A stretch of DNA of 64,000 nt from JAYQKL01 sp038142705 (GTDB lineage: Bacteria > Pseudomonadota > Alphaproteobacteria > RS24). The translations under genes were made by a program, and so were the position numbers. Where the stretch lies: contig OZ244224.1 of the NCBI GenBank assembly GCA_965217015.1, positions 1,116,001-1,180,000 of the forward strand. The letters are read 5' to 3'. The notes under the pieces are model-generated. The model was not told the origin of the DNA and ran no database searches. It saw nothing but the letters and a program-made list of their open reading frames with translations. This document shows, piece by piece, positions 43,235-51,947 of the stretch. Position 1 is the first letter of the stretch. Each line of letters starts with the position of its first letter.

Positions 43235-44967
43235 CACAGCCCCTCCCCTTCAAATCGCGCCAAACGCAACCGCTCATCTTGATTAAGCGGCATCAACCCT
43301 AACAGGGGCGCGATGCGCTCAACAATGCGTGCAGATACAGGCACCGCATTCCAACCCGCTGTATTGCGTGGCGTGCTGTCAATAATTTGCGGCTCGTCCA
43401 GCATCACAATAAAGGCATAGCGTGGTTTATGAGCCGGAAAGGCGCCGAAAAAGCTCGAGATATTCGCATCTTCCGCATAACCGCCGCTTCTTTGTTTTTC
43501 AGCAGTGCCTGTTTTGCCTAAAACTGGATACCCCACCACATCACCCTGACTGGCCGTGCCGCTGACCACCACATCGCGCATCATTTCGCGCATATATTTG
43601 CTGGTTTCATCAGAAATAACCGAAACCCCCAAAGGTGACCCATTGGCCACCAAACGCGGCTCATAATAAATGCCACCATTGACCATCGCCGCGCCTGCCG
43701 CGACCACCTGAAGCGGGCTTACATTCATGCCATAGCCATAAGAAATCGTGACACGGTGAATATCACTCCAATAGGCGGGCAGTTGTGGGTCTGTTGTTTC
43801 TGGCAAATCGAAAAACGGGCGGTTCATTAATCCCAAGCGTTCAAAAAAAGCCCGATGCACATCTGGCGGCACAGAAAGCGCGAGTTGTGCCGACCCGACA
43901 TTGGAAGAATAGGTCACAATCTCATGTGTTGTTAATGGCCGCTCCTGGCCGTGGTCATCTTCAATTGTGTGCTTGCCAATCAAGAGCGGCTCAGAGGTCT
44001 GGAATTTCTGCTCGACGGAAACCGCCTTGCTTTCCAATGCCATTGCGGCGGTGAAAATTTTGAAAATTGACCCGACTTCATAAAGCCCCTGCGTGTTGCG
44101 GTTAAAGCGGCTTGCTTCAGGAACAAGTGTTGGGTGATTGGGGTCAAAATCTGGCAGAGAAACCATGGCAAGAATATCGCCATTTGTGACATCCATCACC
44201 AGCGCCGCGCCGCCAATAGCCGCAAAGCGCTCAACCCCTTTTTGCAGCTCAGCGCGTACTGCGTGCTGCACGCGAATATCAAGTGTTGTTTGCACATGCG
44301 CGCCCTCATCGGCCATCACCAGCGCCTCGTCCAAAGCACGCTCCAGCCCACGCAGGCCCTTATTGTCACTATTCACAAATCCCACAACATGTGACGCACT
44401 CGCCCCGTGCGGATAGACACGCTCTTGCGACAGCTCCATTTTTAATCCCGGATTTCCAAGTTCCAAAACGGCGTGATATTGACGCGGTGTCACGCCATGC
44501 TTGAGCTTAATATGATGCCGAGTTGTGGCGAGATAATGACGCGTGCGAGATTGATTAAGGTCAGGAATGATATGGGCTAATTTTTGGGTGACAGTTTCAG
44601 CATCATCAATCAAACGCGCATCTGCCCCTAAAGTATAGGCCTGAATATTTGTCGCCAGCAAAACACCGTTTCTGTCCACAATCATTGGCCGCGTTAGATT
44701 GGCCTTATTATTTTTTGCAGCCTGATGACGGGCATGCAATTCATCACCCGTATTGAGCTGGATAAGCCGCCCTCCCAGCGCGGCAAAAATCAACACGAAT
44801 AACACCATGACCAATTTCATACGCTTGCGCGTGGTCTCTACCGCATGCCGCTCCAAATCACCAAGCTGCAAACTCTGGTTTGATTTCACACCCGTTACCA
44901 AATCCCCGCCCGGACGAATAAGCGGAATTTTTTGTGTATGGCGCGACCTGGAGACAATATGCTTCAT
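43234..44967 (-). CDS. ftsI: Septal transpeptidase FtsI (PBP3)
   Basis: Class B penicillin-binding protein that cross-links septal peptidoglycan. It is 577 residues. An unusually long cytoplasmic tail of about 50 residues precedes the membrane helix (MKLVMVLFVLIFAALGGRL). A pedestal domain follows, then the transpeptidase domain with SxxK in GSIFKIFTAAMALE, SxN in TYSSNVGSAQLAL and KTG in LGKTGTAEKQRSGG. All catalytic motifs are intact. Four-base overlap with ftsL; one-base overlap with murE. Confidence 0.96.
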   Translation of the reverse strand: MKHIVSRSRHTQKIPLIRPGGDLVTGVKSNQSLQLGDLERHAVETTRKRMKLVMVLFVLIFAALGGRLIQLNTGDELHARHQAAKNNKANLTRPMIVDRNGVLLATNIQAYTLGADARLIDDAETVTQKLAHIIPDLNQSRTRHYLATTRHHIKLKHGVTPRQYHAVLELGNPGLKMELSQERVYPHGASASHVVGFVNSDNKGLRGLERALDEALVMADEGAHVQTTLDIRVQHAVRAELQKGVERFAAIGGAALVMDVTNGDILAMVSLPDFDPNHPTLVPEASRFNRNTQGLYEVGSIFKIFTAAMALESKAVSVEQKFQTSEPLLIGKHTIEDDHGQERPLTTHEIVTYSSNVGSAQLALSVPPDVHRAFFERLGLMNRPFFDLPETTDPQLPAYWSDIHRVTISYGYGMNVSPLQVVAAGAAMVNGGIYYEPRLVANGSPLGVSVISDETSKYMREMMRDVVVSGTASQGDVVGYPVLGKTGTAEKQRSGGYAEDANISSFFGAFPAHKPRYAFIVMLDEPQIIDSTPRNTAGWNAVPVSARIVERIAPLLGLMPLNQDERLRLARFEGEGL

Positions 44968-45302
44968 TGTGCCTCCGGAAATAATTTTTCATAAGAAACA
45001 GATGAGGCAACAGGGCGGGTCTTGGTGTCGTCTAAATCATAAGTCGCCGCGTCATAGATTTGCTCAGCCCGAAGCGGTGCGAGCGTAAGATATTCACTGG
45101 CCATTTTCTCCAAACGCTCAGGATTGTTAAGACTGACCCATTCTGCCTCTAAAATCTCGCGCTCATTTTGCGCCTTAATGAAAGCCTGCTCAGTTTGACG
45201 AATTTCTTTTAATCGCATTTCGGCGGCATAACGAATGTGATACAGGCTGGCGAATAAAAGCACAGTCACCACAAGTAAAACGGCATTTAATATTCTTATC
45301 AT
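44964..45302 (-). CDS. ftsL: Cell division protein FtsL
   Basis: Small bitopic divisome protein acting with FtsB to activate FtsWI. It is 112 residues, with a short N-terminus, one membrane helix (about 4-22) and a charged coiled-coil (RLKEIRQTEQAFIKAQNERE). LNNPERLEKMASEYLTLAPL is typical of alphaproteobacterial FtsL. The identification rests on topology, that signature and its place between rsmH and ftsI; overall similarity in this family is low. It overlaps both neighbours by four bases. Confidence 0.88.
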   Translation of the reverse strand: MIRILNAVLLVVTVLLFASLYHIRYAAEMRLKEIRQTEQAFIKAQNEREILEAEWVSLNNPERLEKMASEYLTLAPLRAEQIYDAATYDLDDTKTRPVASSVSYEKLFPEAQ

Positions 45303-46390
45303 GCGCCACCTCTTTTTTTATTTTTGGACTTTTTATTTGGCGATACACGGTTTGCCTGATGCGTTGTTTGCAGGCGCGGCAGCAAATCATCATCGCCCGT
45401 CATCATCGGCGCTTGTGTGCGCTCAACTGCGCGCAAACGGGCTGAACGCGCACGCGGGTTATCCATAATTTCATCAGCTGTTGGGTCCTGGCGTCTTTGG
45501 CGTAATTCAGAAAAACTAGACGGAGCCACTGCCTGCTCTGGCATATGACGAGAACCTCGCCCCACACGCCCTGTGCGATAGGAAAAAAACTTTTTCACAA
45601 TACGGTCTTCTAAAGAATGGAAAGTCACTATCGCCAAACGGCCATGCGGCGCCAGCTTAGCCTCGCTGGCTTTCAACGCCCGCAACAGCTCTCCCAGCTC
45701 ATCATTGACATAAATCCGTAAGGCCTGAAATGTGCGGGTCGCGGGGTGTGTCCGTTTTTCACCGCGCACATATCGCGCCGCGCCCAAAACAGATTCAACA
45801 ATATCCGCCAATTCACCAGTACGCGTTATCGGCGTGTTTTCTCTTTGGCGTGCAATCGCCCGCGCAATCGCTCGCGCTTTTTTCTCTTCACCATAAACCG
45901 CAATGATGCGCGCCAATTCATCTTCACCCAGCTCATTCACAATATCTTCAGCCGAGACGCCCGCATGCGCCATACGCATATCGAGCGGGCCATCGCGCAT
46001 AAATGAAAAGCCGCGCTCAGCATTATCCAGCTGCATAGACGACACCCCCAAATCCAGCGTGATGCCATTCACCTGCGCAACGCCAAGATTGTCGAGAATA
46101 TCCTCCATATCGCCGAAACAGCCCTGCACCAGTTTTAGGCGTTCGCCAAATTCATCTTGCATGGCTTTGCCCTGCTCAATGGCAAACGGGTCGCGGTCAA
46201 TCGCTATCACCACACATTGCGCAGCTTCCAACAAAGCGCGGCTATAGCCACCTGCGCCAAATGTGCCATCAACAATAATGTCACCATCGGCGGGGGATAA
46301 ACTTTCAACAACCTGATTAAGAAGAACCGGAATATGAGGGCGCTCTGCTGTGCGCAGGTCAGACAACATATCCTTGCGCACATCTACCAT
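45299..46390 (-). CDS. rsmH: 16S rRNA m4C1402 methyltransferase RsmH
   Basis: N4-methylation of cytidine 1402 in the ribosomal P-site. It is 363 residues. The family N-terminus is HIPVLLNQVVESLSPADGD, then the SAM site IVDGTFGAGGYSRALLEA, LDLGVSSMQLDNAERGFSF, GPLDMRM and ATRTFQALRIYVNDELGEL, with IVTFHSLEDRIVKKFF near the end. The C-terminal ~90 residues are basic and variable. The ATG overlaps the mraZ stop by one base (TGATG), with GGAG upstream. Confidence 0.97.
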   Translation of the reverse strand: MVDVRKDMLSDLRTAERPHIPVLLNQVVESLSPADGDIIVDGTFGAGGYSRALLEAAQCVVIAIDRDPFAIEQGKAMQDEFGERLKLVQGCFGDMEDILDNLGVAQVNGITLDLGVSSMQLDNAERGFSFMRDGPLDMRMAHAGVSAEDIVNELGEDELARIIAVYGEEKKARAIARAIARQRENTPITRTGELADIVESVLGAARYVRGEKRTHPATRTFQALRIYVNDELGELLRALKASEAKLAPHGRLAIVTFHSLEDRIVKKFFSYRTGRVGRGSRHMPEQAVAPSSFSELRQRRQDPTADEIMDNPRARSARLRAVERTQAPMMTGDDDLLPRLQTTHQANRVSPNKKSKNKKRGGA

Positions 46391-46869
46391 CAGACTTCTC
46401 CCTGATTTTGGGGTGGCGCACCTGAAAGAGATCGCAACAGCCCTCTGTGCTGGCGGGCTTGGGCGCGCGCATCAGCGCGATAAGCATCAAATTTTGCAGG
46501 TTCCCAAATTTGGAACTTCGCGCCCAGCCCAACAAAAGTGAGGGCTTTATCAATCCCTGCATGTTCAAGCAAAATATCCGGCAGGGAAATACGCCCATCA
46601 CCATCAAAATGAATCTGGTGACTATCGGCAAATAAAGCTGTGGCCAGCGCGCTACCCTCATCACTATAGGGGTCAAGACGAGCGACCATCTGGCTGACAT
46701 TATCCATTAAAAACTGCCCGCCACCTTCAATCGCCTGCTCGGTGAAAGAGGGGTAAAGGTAAATACCGTTAAAACCCTGCGCCGATGCCACAGCACGAAA
46801 AGCAGCCGGCACGGATACCCGTCCCTTGCTGTCAATCTTATGCGTCACGGTTGACAAAAATGCCGACAC
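46390..46869 (-). CDS. mraZ: Transcriptional regulator MraZ
   Basis: AbrB-like DNA-binding protein that autoregulates the dcw operon. The 159-residue protein has the two expected SpoVT/AbrB-type half-domains, HKIDSKGRVSVPAAFRAV near residue 10 and FDGDGRISLPDILLEHA in the middle. The start is GTG at 46869 with an AGGAG-type site upstream. Its likely operator, four TGGGA repeats, lies 71-105 bases upstream of the start. The gene heads the operon, with rnpB 329 bases upstream on the same strand. Confidence 0.95.
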   Translation of the reverse strand: MSAFLSTVTHKIDSKGRVSVPAAFRAVASAQGFNGIYLYPSFTEQAIEGGGQFLMDNVSQMVARLDPYSDEGSALATALFADSHQIHFDGDGRISLPDILLEHAGIDKALTFVGLGAKFQIWEPAKFDAYRADARAQARQHRGLLRSLSGAPPQNQGEV

Positions 46870-46939
46870 AGTTTCTTCTCCTTAACCAAACATGCACACA
46901 CTCCACCAAAGCCAGATACAAATCGGGCGTGGTATAAAG

Positions 46940-46974
46940 TGGGATACTTTGGGATAGCATGGGATTATATGGGA
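46940..46974. promoter_or_regulatory. MraZ operator: four TGGGA repeats at 10-bp period
   Basis: On the plus strand TGGGA occurs at 46940, 46950, 46960 and 46970, each followed by a five-base spacer, exactly the arrangement known for MraZ binding sites (TGGGN with N5 spacing). A degenerate copy (ATGGA) falls at 46980 and a shifted TGGGA at 46991. A perfect minus-strand TATAAT lies at 46969-46964, between repeats three and four, but I see no good -35 at 16-18 bases. An alternative is TTGACT (46980-46975) with CTATCC 17 bases on. Binding here would occlude the dcw promoter. The remaining 46870-46939 is leader with no other feature. Confidence 0.85.
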
Positions 46975-47006
46975 AGTCAATGGAAACCTCTGGGAAAATC
47001 GGGCGG

Positions 47007-47073
47007 TTTTAAGGGTTTCTTAATGGGTTTTTTGACGGGTTTTTGACTGTTTTGAGGGATTTTGACCTGTTTT
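47007..47073. promoter_or_regulatory. Phased T-tracts upstream of the mraZ operator
   Basis: Runs of three to six T start at 47007, 47016, 47028, 47040, 47050, 47060 and 47070. The last four are exactly 10 bases apart, several as TTTTGAC or TTTTGAG. Such spacing predicts intrinsic curvature, or an UP-like element for the minus-strand dcw promoter. 47074-47198 holds nothing I recognise. Confidence 0.55.
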
Positions 47074-47198
47074 GCGAAACTGACGGCGCAATTAAAGGAA
47101 ATGAGCAAAAACCGCGCGCGCTTAAGTGCATGCCTGTTGGCTGACATCGCGAGCATCGCGCGCAATTTTGCAAAATAGCGCTGAAAAAAAGAAAAAAG

Positions 47199-47568
47199 CA
47201 GATGGTCTATAAGCCGGGTTCTGTCCAAATTCACCCATAAGGCAAATCATGTGCAGCCATTCATCTTGAATGCCTGTTACCAGACATTTCATGCAACCTA
47301 CCCGAACAACAATCTGGAAACGGATTATATGTTGTTCCTATTTGGTTTTGCTCTCGATGGGGTTTACCCTGCCATTTCTGTTACCAGAAACGCGGTGCGC
47401 TCTTACCGCACCATTTCACCCTTACCTTTGAAATATCAAAGGCGGTATATTTTCTGTGGCACTTTCCCTCAAGTCACCTTGGCCGGGCGTTACCCGGCAT
47501 CGTGTTTCCAAAGAGCCCGGACTTTCCTCTCCTGCCGAAACAAGAGCGACTGCCCAACCATCTGCTCC
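47199..47568 (-). ncRNA. rnpB: RNase P RNA, bacterial type A
   Basis: Catalytic RNA of RNase P, which matures tRNA 5' ends. Read on the minus strand, the 5' strand of helix P1 (AGCAGATGGT) pairs perfectly with the 3' ACCATCTGCT. The conserved core GAGGAAAGTCCGGGCTC is at 47529-47513. The 3' conserved ACAGAACCCGGCTTAT precedes the P1 closing strand. Further familiar elements are the GGGTAACGCC region, GAAAGTGCCACAGAAA, AAGGGTGAAATGGTGCGGTA and AAACCCCATC. The end is followed by TTTTTTCTTTTTTT, a natural terminator. It starts seven bases after the amidase stop and lies upstream of mraZ, a common alphaproteobacterial arrangement. Confidence 0.95.
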
Positions 47569-47574
47569 TTTTCC

Positions 47575-48303
47575 CTAGCCTGACTGGGCCAAAAGGTCAA
47601 GCAAGCGCGATTGTGTTTCATCATCAGCCACACCATCAATATGGTGTGCGCGGTAGTGACGCTGAAACGCGGTCACCGCAATTTGTGTGGCCTCATCATA
47701 AACATCACCTGCGGGCAACTCATAGCCAAAAGCCGCCAGTGCGGTTCTTAAATCAGCCACCTGCTTGCCCTTATCGCCAAATGTAAGGGTCGGCTTGCCA
47801 GTGTTTACAGCCGTTGAGTAAGCCCCAAAGCCCTGCATGGCTAACCACTGCCAGTCAAACGCCGCGCCCGGGTCTATTTTGCGTTGGGGCGCGACATCGC
47901 TATGCCCCAAAAACCGTGCGGGCGGAATTTCATGTCGGGTTTTAATATCCTGCAAAAGCGCGACCAAAGCCTGCATTTGGCGGGCGGGGAAAGGCGACAT
48001 ATCGCCATGTGCATCAGGGCCTTGATGCGCCAGCTCAATCCCGATAGAGCAGGCATTGATATCGCGCGCGCCTTGCCAATAAGCCACACCGGCATGCCAG
48101 GCACGCGCCTTTTCCTCAACCAATTTGAAAACCGCGCCCGCCTCATCAATCAAATAATGTGCCGAAACTTTTGCCTGCGGGTCGCATAAACGCGCTAATG
48201 CGGCAGACGCCGAATCCATATGCGTATAATGCAACACAATCATATCCACTGCATGATTTTGGCGGCTGTCAAAATTTGGTGATAAAGTCAGTTGATACAA
48301 CAT
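47575..48303 (-). CDS. N-acetylmuramoyl-L-alanine amidase (Amidase_2) with PG-binding domain
   Basis: Zinc amidase that cleaves the MurNAc-L-Ala bond, probably in muropeptide recycling. It is 242 residues. The Amidase_2 domain has VLHYTHMDSASAAL (first His ligand), ARAWHAGVAYWQG and FLGHSDVAPQRKIDPGAAFD with the last His and Asp. A C-terminal peptidoglycan-binding domain of the PG_binding_1 type follows (LTFGDKGKQVADLRTALAAF). No convincing signal peptide or lipobox is visible, so it may be cytoplasmic like AmpD, although the domain layout resembles AmiD. It is divergent from gph and immediately upstream of rnpB. Confidence 0.9.
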   Translation of the reverse strand: MLYQLTLSPNFDSRQNHAVDMIVLHYTHMDSASAALARLCDPQAKVSAHYLIDEAGAVFKLVEEKARAWHAGVAYWQGARDINACSIGIELAHQGPDAHGDMSPFPARQMQALVALLQDIKTRHEIPPARFLGHSDVAPQRKIDPGAAFDWQWLAMQGFGAYSTAVNTGKPTLTFGDKGKQVADLRTALAAFGYELPAGDVYDEATQIAVTAFQRHYRAHHIDGVADDETQSRLLDLLAQSG

Positions 48304-48385
48304 AGGCTTTCAATTTTAAGTTATGATTGATTATCACTGTCTGGACTGTTGAGCTTGAGAACAGTCTAACACTTGAAAGGGTCGC

Positions 48386-49081
48386 ATGTCATATCCTTAC
48401 GCTTTTCTTTTTGACCTTGATGGCACATTAGCTGAAACCGCGCCTGATTTAGTGGGCGCCATGAACCATGTTTTGCGCCAGCATAATATTGACCCCGTGC
48501 CAACACCGCATGTGCGCGACATGATTGGCGGCGGGGCGCGGGTGATTTTGGAACGCGGGCTGGCGTTTAACCAAATAGAATGGAGCGCAGAAAAGCTAGA
48601 CACAGCCACAGAAGAATTGGTTGCTTATTATAATGACCATATTGCCGATGCCAGCCATTTATTTGACGGCGTTGTGGACTGCCTGCAAGCCATTCAACGG
48701 GCTGGTTTGGGGTGCGCGGTGGTCACCAATAAACGCTATGGTCTGGCCAAAAAACTTCTGGCCGCCCTGCAAATTGATGGCTATTTCCAAACCCTGATTG
48801 GCGGCGACAGCCTGCCCACGCGCAAACCTGACCCTGACATGTTGCATCAGGCAGCAGTAGATTTGAATACCCCGATTGAAAACTGCCTGATGATTGGCGA
48901 TAGCGAGGCCGACACCAAAGCCGCACAAGCTGCAGGCATAGCATGCTTATGTGTGGATTTTGGTTATAGCCGCTCACCCGTCAGCGCGCTTGGCGCGCAG
49001 GCTGTTATTTCTCATTATGATGAATTTTGGCCAGCTGTAAAAAGCTGCCTGCCAGACATAGAAGCATTTTTGCCAAAATAA
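48386..49081 (+). CDS. gph: Phosphoglycolate phosphatase-like HAD hydrolase
   Basis: HAD-superfamily phosphatase of the Gph/PGP type, 231 residues. Motif I is FLFDLDGTLAETAPDL at the N-terminus. A helical cap with PHVRDMIGGGARVILERGL follows, then motif II VVTNKRYGLAKKLL, motif III Lys in LPTRKPDPDML and motif IV MIGDSEADTKAAQAAG. The predicted role is dephosphorylation of 2-phosphoglycolate formed in DNA repair; related HAD members act on pyrophosphate or sugar phosphates, so the substrate is inferred. AAGGG precedes the ATG. Confidence 0.85.
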   Translation: MSYPYAFLFDLDGTLAETAPDLVGAMNHVLRQHNIDPVPTPHVRDMIGGGARVILERGLAFNQIEWSAEKLDTATEELVAYYNDHIADASHLFDGVVDCLQAIQRAGLGCAVVTNKRYGLAKKLLAALQIDGYFQTLIGGDSLPTRKPDPDMLHQAAVDLNTPIENCLMIGDSEADTKAAQAAGIACLCVDFGYSRSPVSALGAQAVISHYDEFWPAVKSCLPDIEAFLPK

Positions 49082-49106
49082 CGCCCGTGCTGATGGGCAG
49101 CAAAAT

Positions 49107-50813
49107 CTATTGCGCGTCGGCGAGGTCGAACAAGTCCAGCATGCCTTTTTTCAGAATTTTGCCACTGGCATTGCGTGGTAGATTTTCTTGAGCCACCCAA
49201 ATATAACGCGGCACTTTGAAAGGCGCGAGATGTTCGCGGCACGCTTCTCGAATTTCATCAGCTGATTGCGCTTCGCCCGGTTTCAAGAAAATCGCCGCCC
49301 CGACTTCCTCGCCCAAGCGGTCATCTGGCACGCCAAAAACAGCGCATTCCGCAATCGCTGTATTTTTATAAAGCGCAACCTCCACCTCGGCGCTGTAAAT
49401 ATTTTCACCACCGCGAATGAGCATATCTTTAATACGGTCCGTAATATAAAGAAAACCATTCTCATCAAGGCGGCCAACATCGCCTGTGTGCAACCAGCCA
49501 TCACGAATGGTTTCTGCCGTCGCTTCTGGCTTATTCAAATAACCCGCAAAAACATTCGGCCCGCGCACGCAAATTTCGCCAATCTCGCCTTGCGGCACAT
49601 CTTCGCCCGCACCATTCACAATCCGCGCATCCATTGTCACAACCACTGGCCCCACACTATCGGGATGCATCACGCTAAATTCTTTTGAAATGCCAGCGAT
49701 AATGCCGCTCACCTCTGTCATACCATAGCCTGTACCGGGCTTGCCATTGCTGAGCTTGGCATCAATATCTTTTATCAAATCGGGCTGGAAAGCAGAGCCG
49801 CCCCCGCCGAGAGTTTGCACCGTAGAGGTATCATATTTGTCAAAATCAGGATGGTTAATCAACTCGCGTGACATCACCGGCACACCTGTGATGCTGGAAA
49901 TTTTTTCTTTTTCAATAATTTTGAGCGCCTCACCCGCATCCCATTTATACATAAAGACAATTTTGCCACCAATCATGGTGACAGGCTGCATGGCACAATT
50001 ATTTGCCGTGACGTGAAAAAGCGGCGTGGTCAGCAAAACATTGACCGGATCCCCCTCACCAATCGGTGCCAATTGATCCTCAGTGCCAGCGTCACGCGCT
50101 ACCGCCACATCAACCGCGCGCATCATGCATAGATAATTCATCAGATTAGCAATGCAGCTGCGATGGGTAAGCTGCGCGCCCTTTGGAAAACCCGTTGTGC
50201 CAGATGTATAAAAAACACATGCGATATCATCAGGGTCAATCTCGGGCTGGGGCAAATCACCCCCAAAGTTTTTTAATTCCTGATAGGGAATAACATTTTC
50301 GGCTTCTTCTTTGAAACGCACACCGACAATTTTAATATTTGGGAACTGCGCGCGGAGCGGCTCAATATGGCGATAGCACCCAGCATCACTGATGATAATA
50401 TCTGGCTGGGAGTCATCAATTGCATATTGCATTTCCTCACTAATCCACCAGGCATTCATACCCACACAAACCGCGCCAATTGATAAAATTGCCCAATAAG
50501 CAATCACCCATTCAGGATAATTTCGCATCGCCACCGCAACCTTATCACCTGGCTTTATGCCCTGCGAAACAAGCCAGTTTGCAACAGAGGCCACCTCCTC
50601 ATGGGTTTGCGTATAGGTCCAACGCTCTTCATCATAAACCAGATATTCATTATCAGCTTTGGCGATGGTCAGTGACCAAATATCCCGCATGGAAGGGGGT
50701 GCGAGTAAAAAACCACGCATGGTTTCCCCTTTAATTTCCATTTCGGAAACAGCGAAAAGACTATCATGTGCGGTTAATTCTTGCAGCGCGTCACGCAAAT
50801 GTTGATAAATCAT
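49107..50813 (-). CDS. Acyl-CoA synthetase (AMP-forming)
   Basis: Activates a carboxylic acid to its CoA thioester through an acyl-adenylate. It is 568 residues. ATP loop: FYTSGTTGFPKGAQLTH. Then TTPLFHVTANNCAM, GYGMTEVSG, the Asp/Arg in LHTGDVGRLDENGFLYITDR, and the C-terminal Lys in RNASGKILKKGML. This is the medium/long-chain fatty-acyl-CoA ligase grade; the true substrate is not readable. It is divergent from the SDR gene and close to two acyl-CoA dehydrogenases and a crotonase, so it probably supplies their substrate. Confidence 0.88.
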   Translation of the reverse strand: MIYQHLRDALQELTAHDSLFAVSEMEIKGETMRGFLLAPPSMRDIWSLTIAKADNEYLVYDEERWTYTQTHEEVASVANWLVSQGIKPGDKVAVAMRNYPEWVIAYWAILSIGAVCVGMNAWWISEEMQYAIDDSQPDIIISDAGCYRHIEPLRAQFPNIKIVGVRFKEEAENVIPYQELKNFGGDLPQPEIDPDDIACVFYTSGTTGFPKGAQLTHRSCIANLMNYLCMMRAVDVAVARDAGTEDQLAPIGEGDPVNVLLTTPLFHVTANNCAMQPVTMIGGKIVFMYKWDAGEALKIIEKEKISSITGVPVMSRELINHPDFDKYDTSTVQTLGGGGSAFQPDLIKDIDAKLSNGKPGTGYGMTEVSGIIAGISKEFSVMHPDSVGPVVVTMDARIVNGAGEDVPQGEIGEICVRGPNVFAGYLNKPEATAETIRDGWLHTGDVGRLDENGFLYITDRIKDMLIRGGENIYSAEVEVALYKNTAIAECAVFGVPDDRLGEEVGAAIFLKPGEAQSADEIREACREHLAPFKVPRYIWVAQENLPRNASGKILKKGMLDLFDLADAQ

Positions 50814-50963
50814 AATACCCCCAAAAAATTATATTATTAACCTAATCGACCCATGAGAAATCTCAAGCATTTTTCGCCCCTTAAGCGCGCTTTTACACGA
50901 GGATTGCTTTACGAACTTCATCTCATATGCGATAAAGCTATATCTATTTTTAAGGGGGAAAAT

Positions 50964-51866
50964 ATGAGTTTAGACTTTACAAATAAAACCGTCATCGTCA
51001 CAGGTGCGGGTGGCGGATTGGGCCGCGAGCATGCATTGGAATTTGCCAGACGCGGTGCCAATGTTGTGGTGAATGATTTGGGTGGCTCTGTTGATGGCAC
51101 TGGCGGCTCCTCCGAAGCAGCTGAAGCGGTTGTCAAAGAAATCACCGATAATGGCGGCACAGCCATTGCCAATGGCGCATCTGTTACCGATGATGATGGC
51201 GTGCAAAATATGGTCAAGCAGACACTAGACGCGTTTGGTCGTATTGATGTGCTGGTCAATAATGCTGGTATTTTGCGGGATAAAAGCTTCACCAAAATGA
51301 CACTGGAAGAATTCCAGACAGTTTTAGAAGTCCATGTGCTAGGCACTGTTAAGCCCACACATGCCATTTTCCCCATCATGAAAGAGCAAGGCTTTGGACG
51401 CATAATGGTGACGACCTCATCATCAGGCCTATATGGTAATTTTGGTCAGTCCAATTATGGCGCTGGCAAAATGGGGGTTGTTGGTTTTATGAACACCATC
51501 AAACTTGAGGGCCAAAAATATAATGTGCATATTAACGCGCTCGCGCCAATTGCAGCCACACGCATGACTGAGGGCCTGATACCCGAAGAAGCTTTTGCTT
51601 TGCTTGAGCCACATAAAGTAACACCGGCTGTGATTTATATGTGCGGCGAAGACGCCCCGACAGGCACGATTATTTGTGCGGGCGCCGGTGCCTTTGCGGT
51701 TTCACAAATTTTGGAATCGGAAGGCATGTTTGTTAGCAATGAACCAACGGCTGAAGATATTGCTGCCAATTGGGATAAAATTTCAGATATGAGCAATGCC
51801 ACACCAAAAGGTATGGGCGGCGAGCAAACATTGAAATTTGTGACGATGGCAATGGAAAACCAGTAA
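50964..51866 (+). CDS. SDR dehydrogenase, MFE-2/17beta-HSD4-like 3-hydroxyacyl-CoA dehydrogenase
   Basis: Short-chain dehydrogenase, 300 residues from the ATG at 50964, which has AAGGGGGA upstream. A longer in-frame start at 50853 lies in the promoter gap and is unlikely. The cofactor loop is VTGAGGGLGREHALEFARRG, with VVNDLGGSVDGTGGSS directly after it. That insert is typical of the dehydrogenase domain of peroxisomal multifunctional enzyme 2. NNAGILRDKSFTKM follows. The catalytic Ser is in TTSSSGLYGNFGQ and Tyr/Lys in SNYGAGKMG. Family knowledge predicts oxidation of a (3R)-hydroxyacyl-CoA. The 150-base gap upstream holds divergent promoters. Confidence 0.85.
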   Translation: MSLDFTNKTVIVTGAGGGLGREHALEFARRGANVVVNDLGGSVDGTGGSSEAAEAVVKEITDNGGTAIANGASVTDDDGVQNMVKQTLDAFGRIDVLVNNAGILRDKSFTKMTLEEFQTVLEVHVLGTVKPTHAIFPIMKEQGFGRIMVTTSSSGLYGNFGQSNYGAGKMGVVGFMNTIKLEGQKYNVHINALAPIAATRMTEGLIPEEAFALLEPHKVTPAVIYMCGEDAPTGTIICAGAGAFAVSQILESEGMFVSNEPTAEDIAANWDKISDMSNATPKGMGGEQTLKFVTMAMENQ

Positions 51867-51889
51867 GCCCATCGCAACCAAAAAGAAAA

Positions 51890-51911
51890 CCCGCCATTGG
51901 CGGGTTTTTTT
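51890..51911. terminator. Bidirectional intrinsic terminator
   Basis: Stem CCCGCC/GGCGGG with an ATT loop, followed by seven T on the plus strand. On the minus strand the same hairpin is followed by TTTTCTTTTT. It lies between the convergent SDR gene and the crotonase gene and should serve both. Confidence 0.92.
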
Positions 51912-51947
51912 ATGGCTGAATATTTGCAGCCATTATTTGCCTTGATA

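Noticed and set aside
46977..47234. 85-codon minus-strand frame between mraZ and rnpB
   Set aside because: It begins inside the RNase P RNA 3' end and its Lys/Pro tail is just the phased T-tract read as codons.
47251..47583. Plus-strand frames across 47.25-47.8 kb
   Set aside because: They are antisense to RNase P RNA and the amidase; the RNA core motifs explain the sequence.
50853..50963. Longer N-terminus for the SDR protein
   Set aside because: The 37 extra codons lie in a divergent promoter gap and precede a strong ribosome site at the internal ATG.
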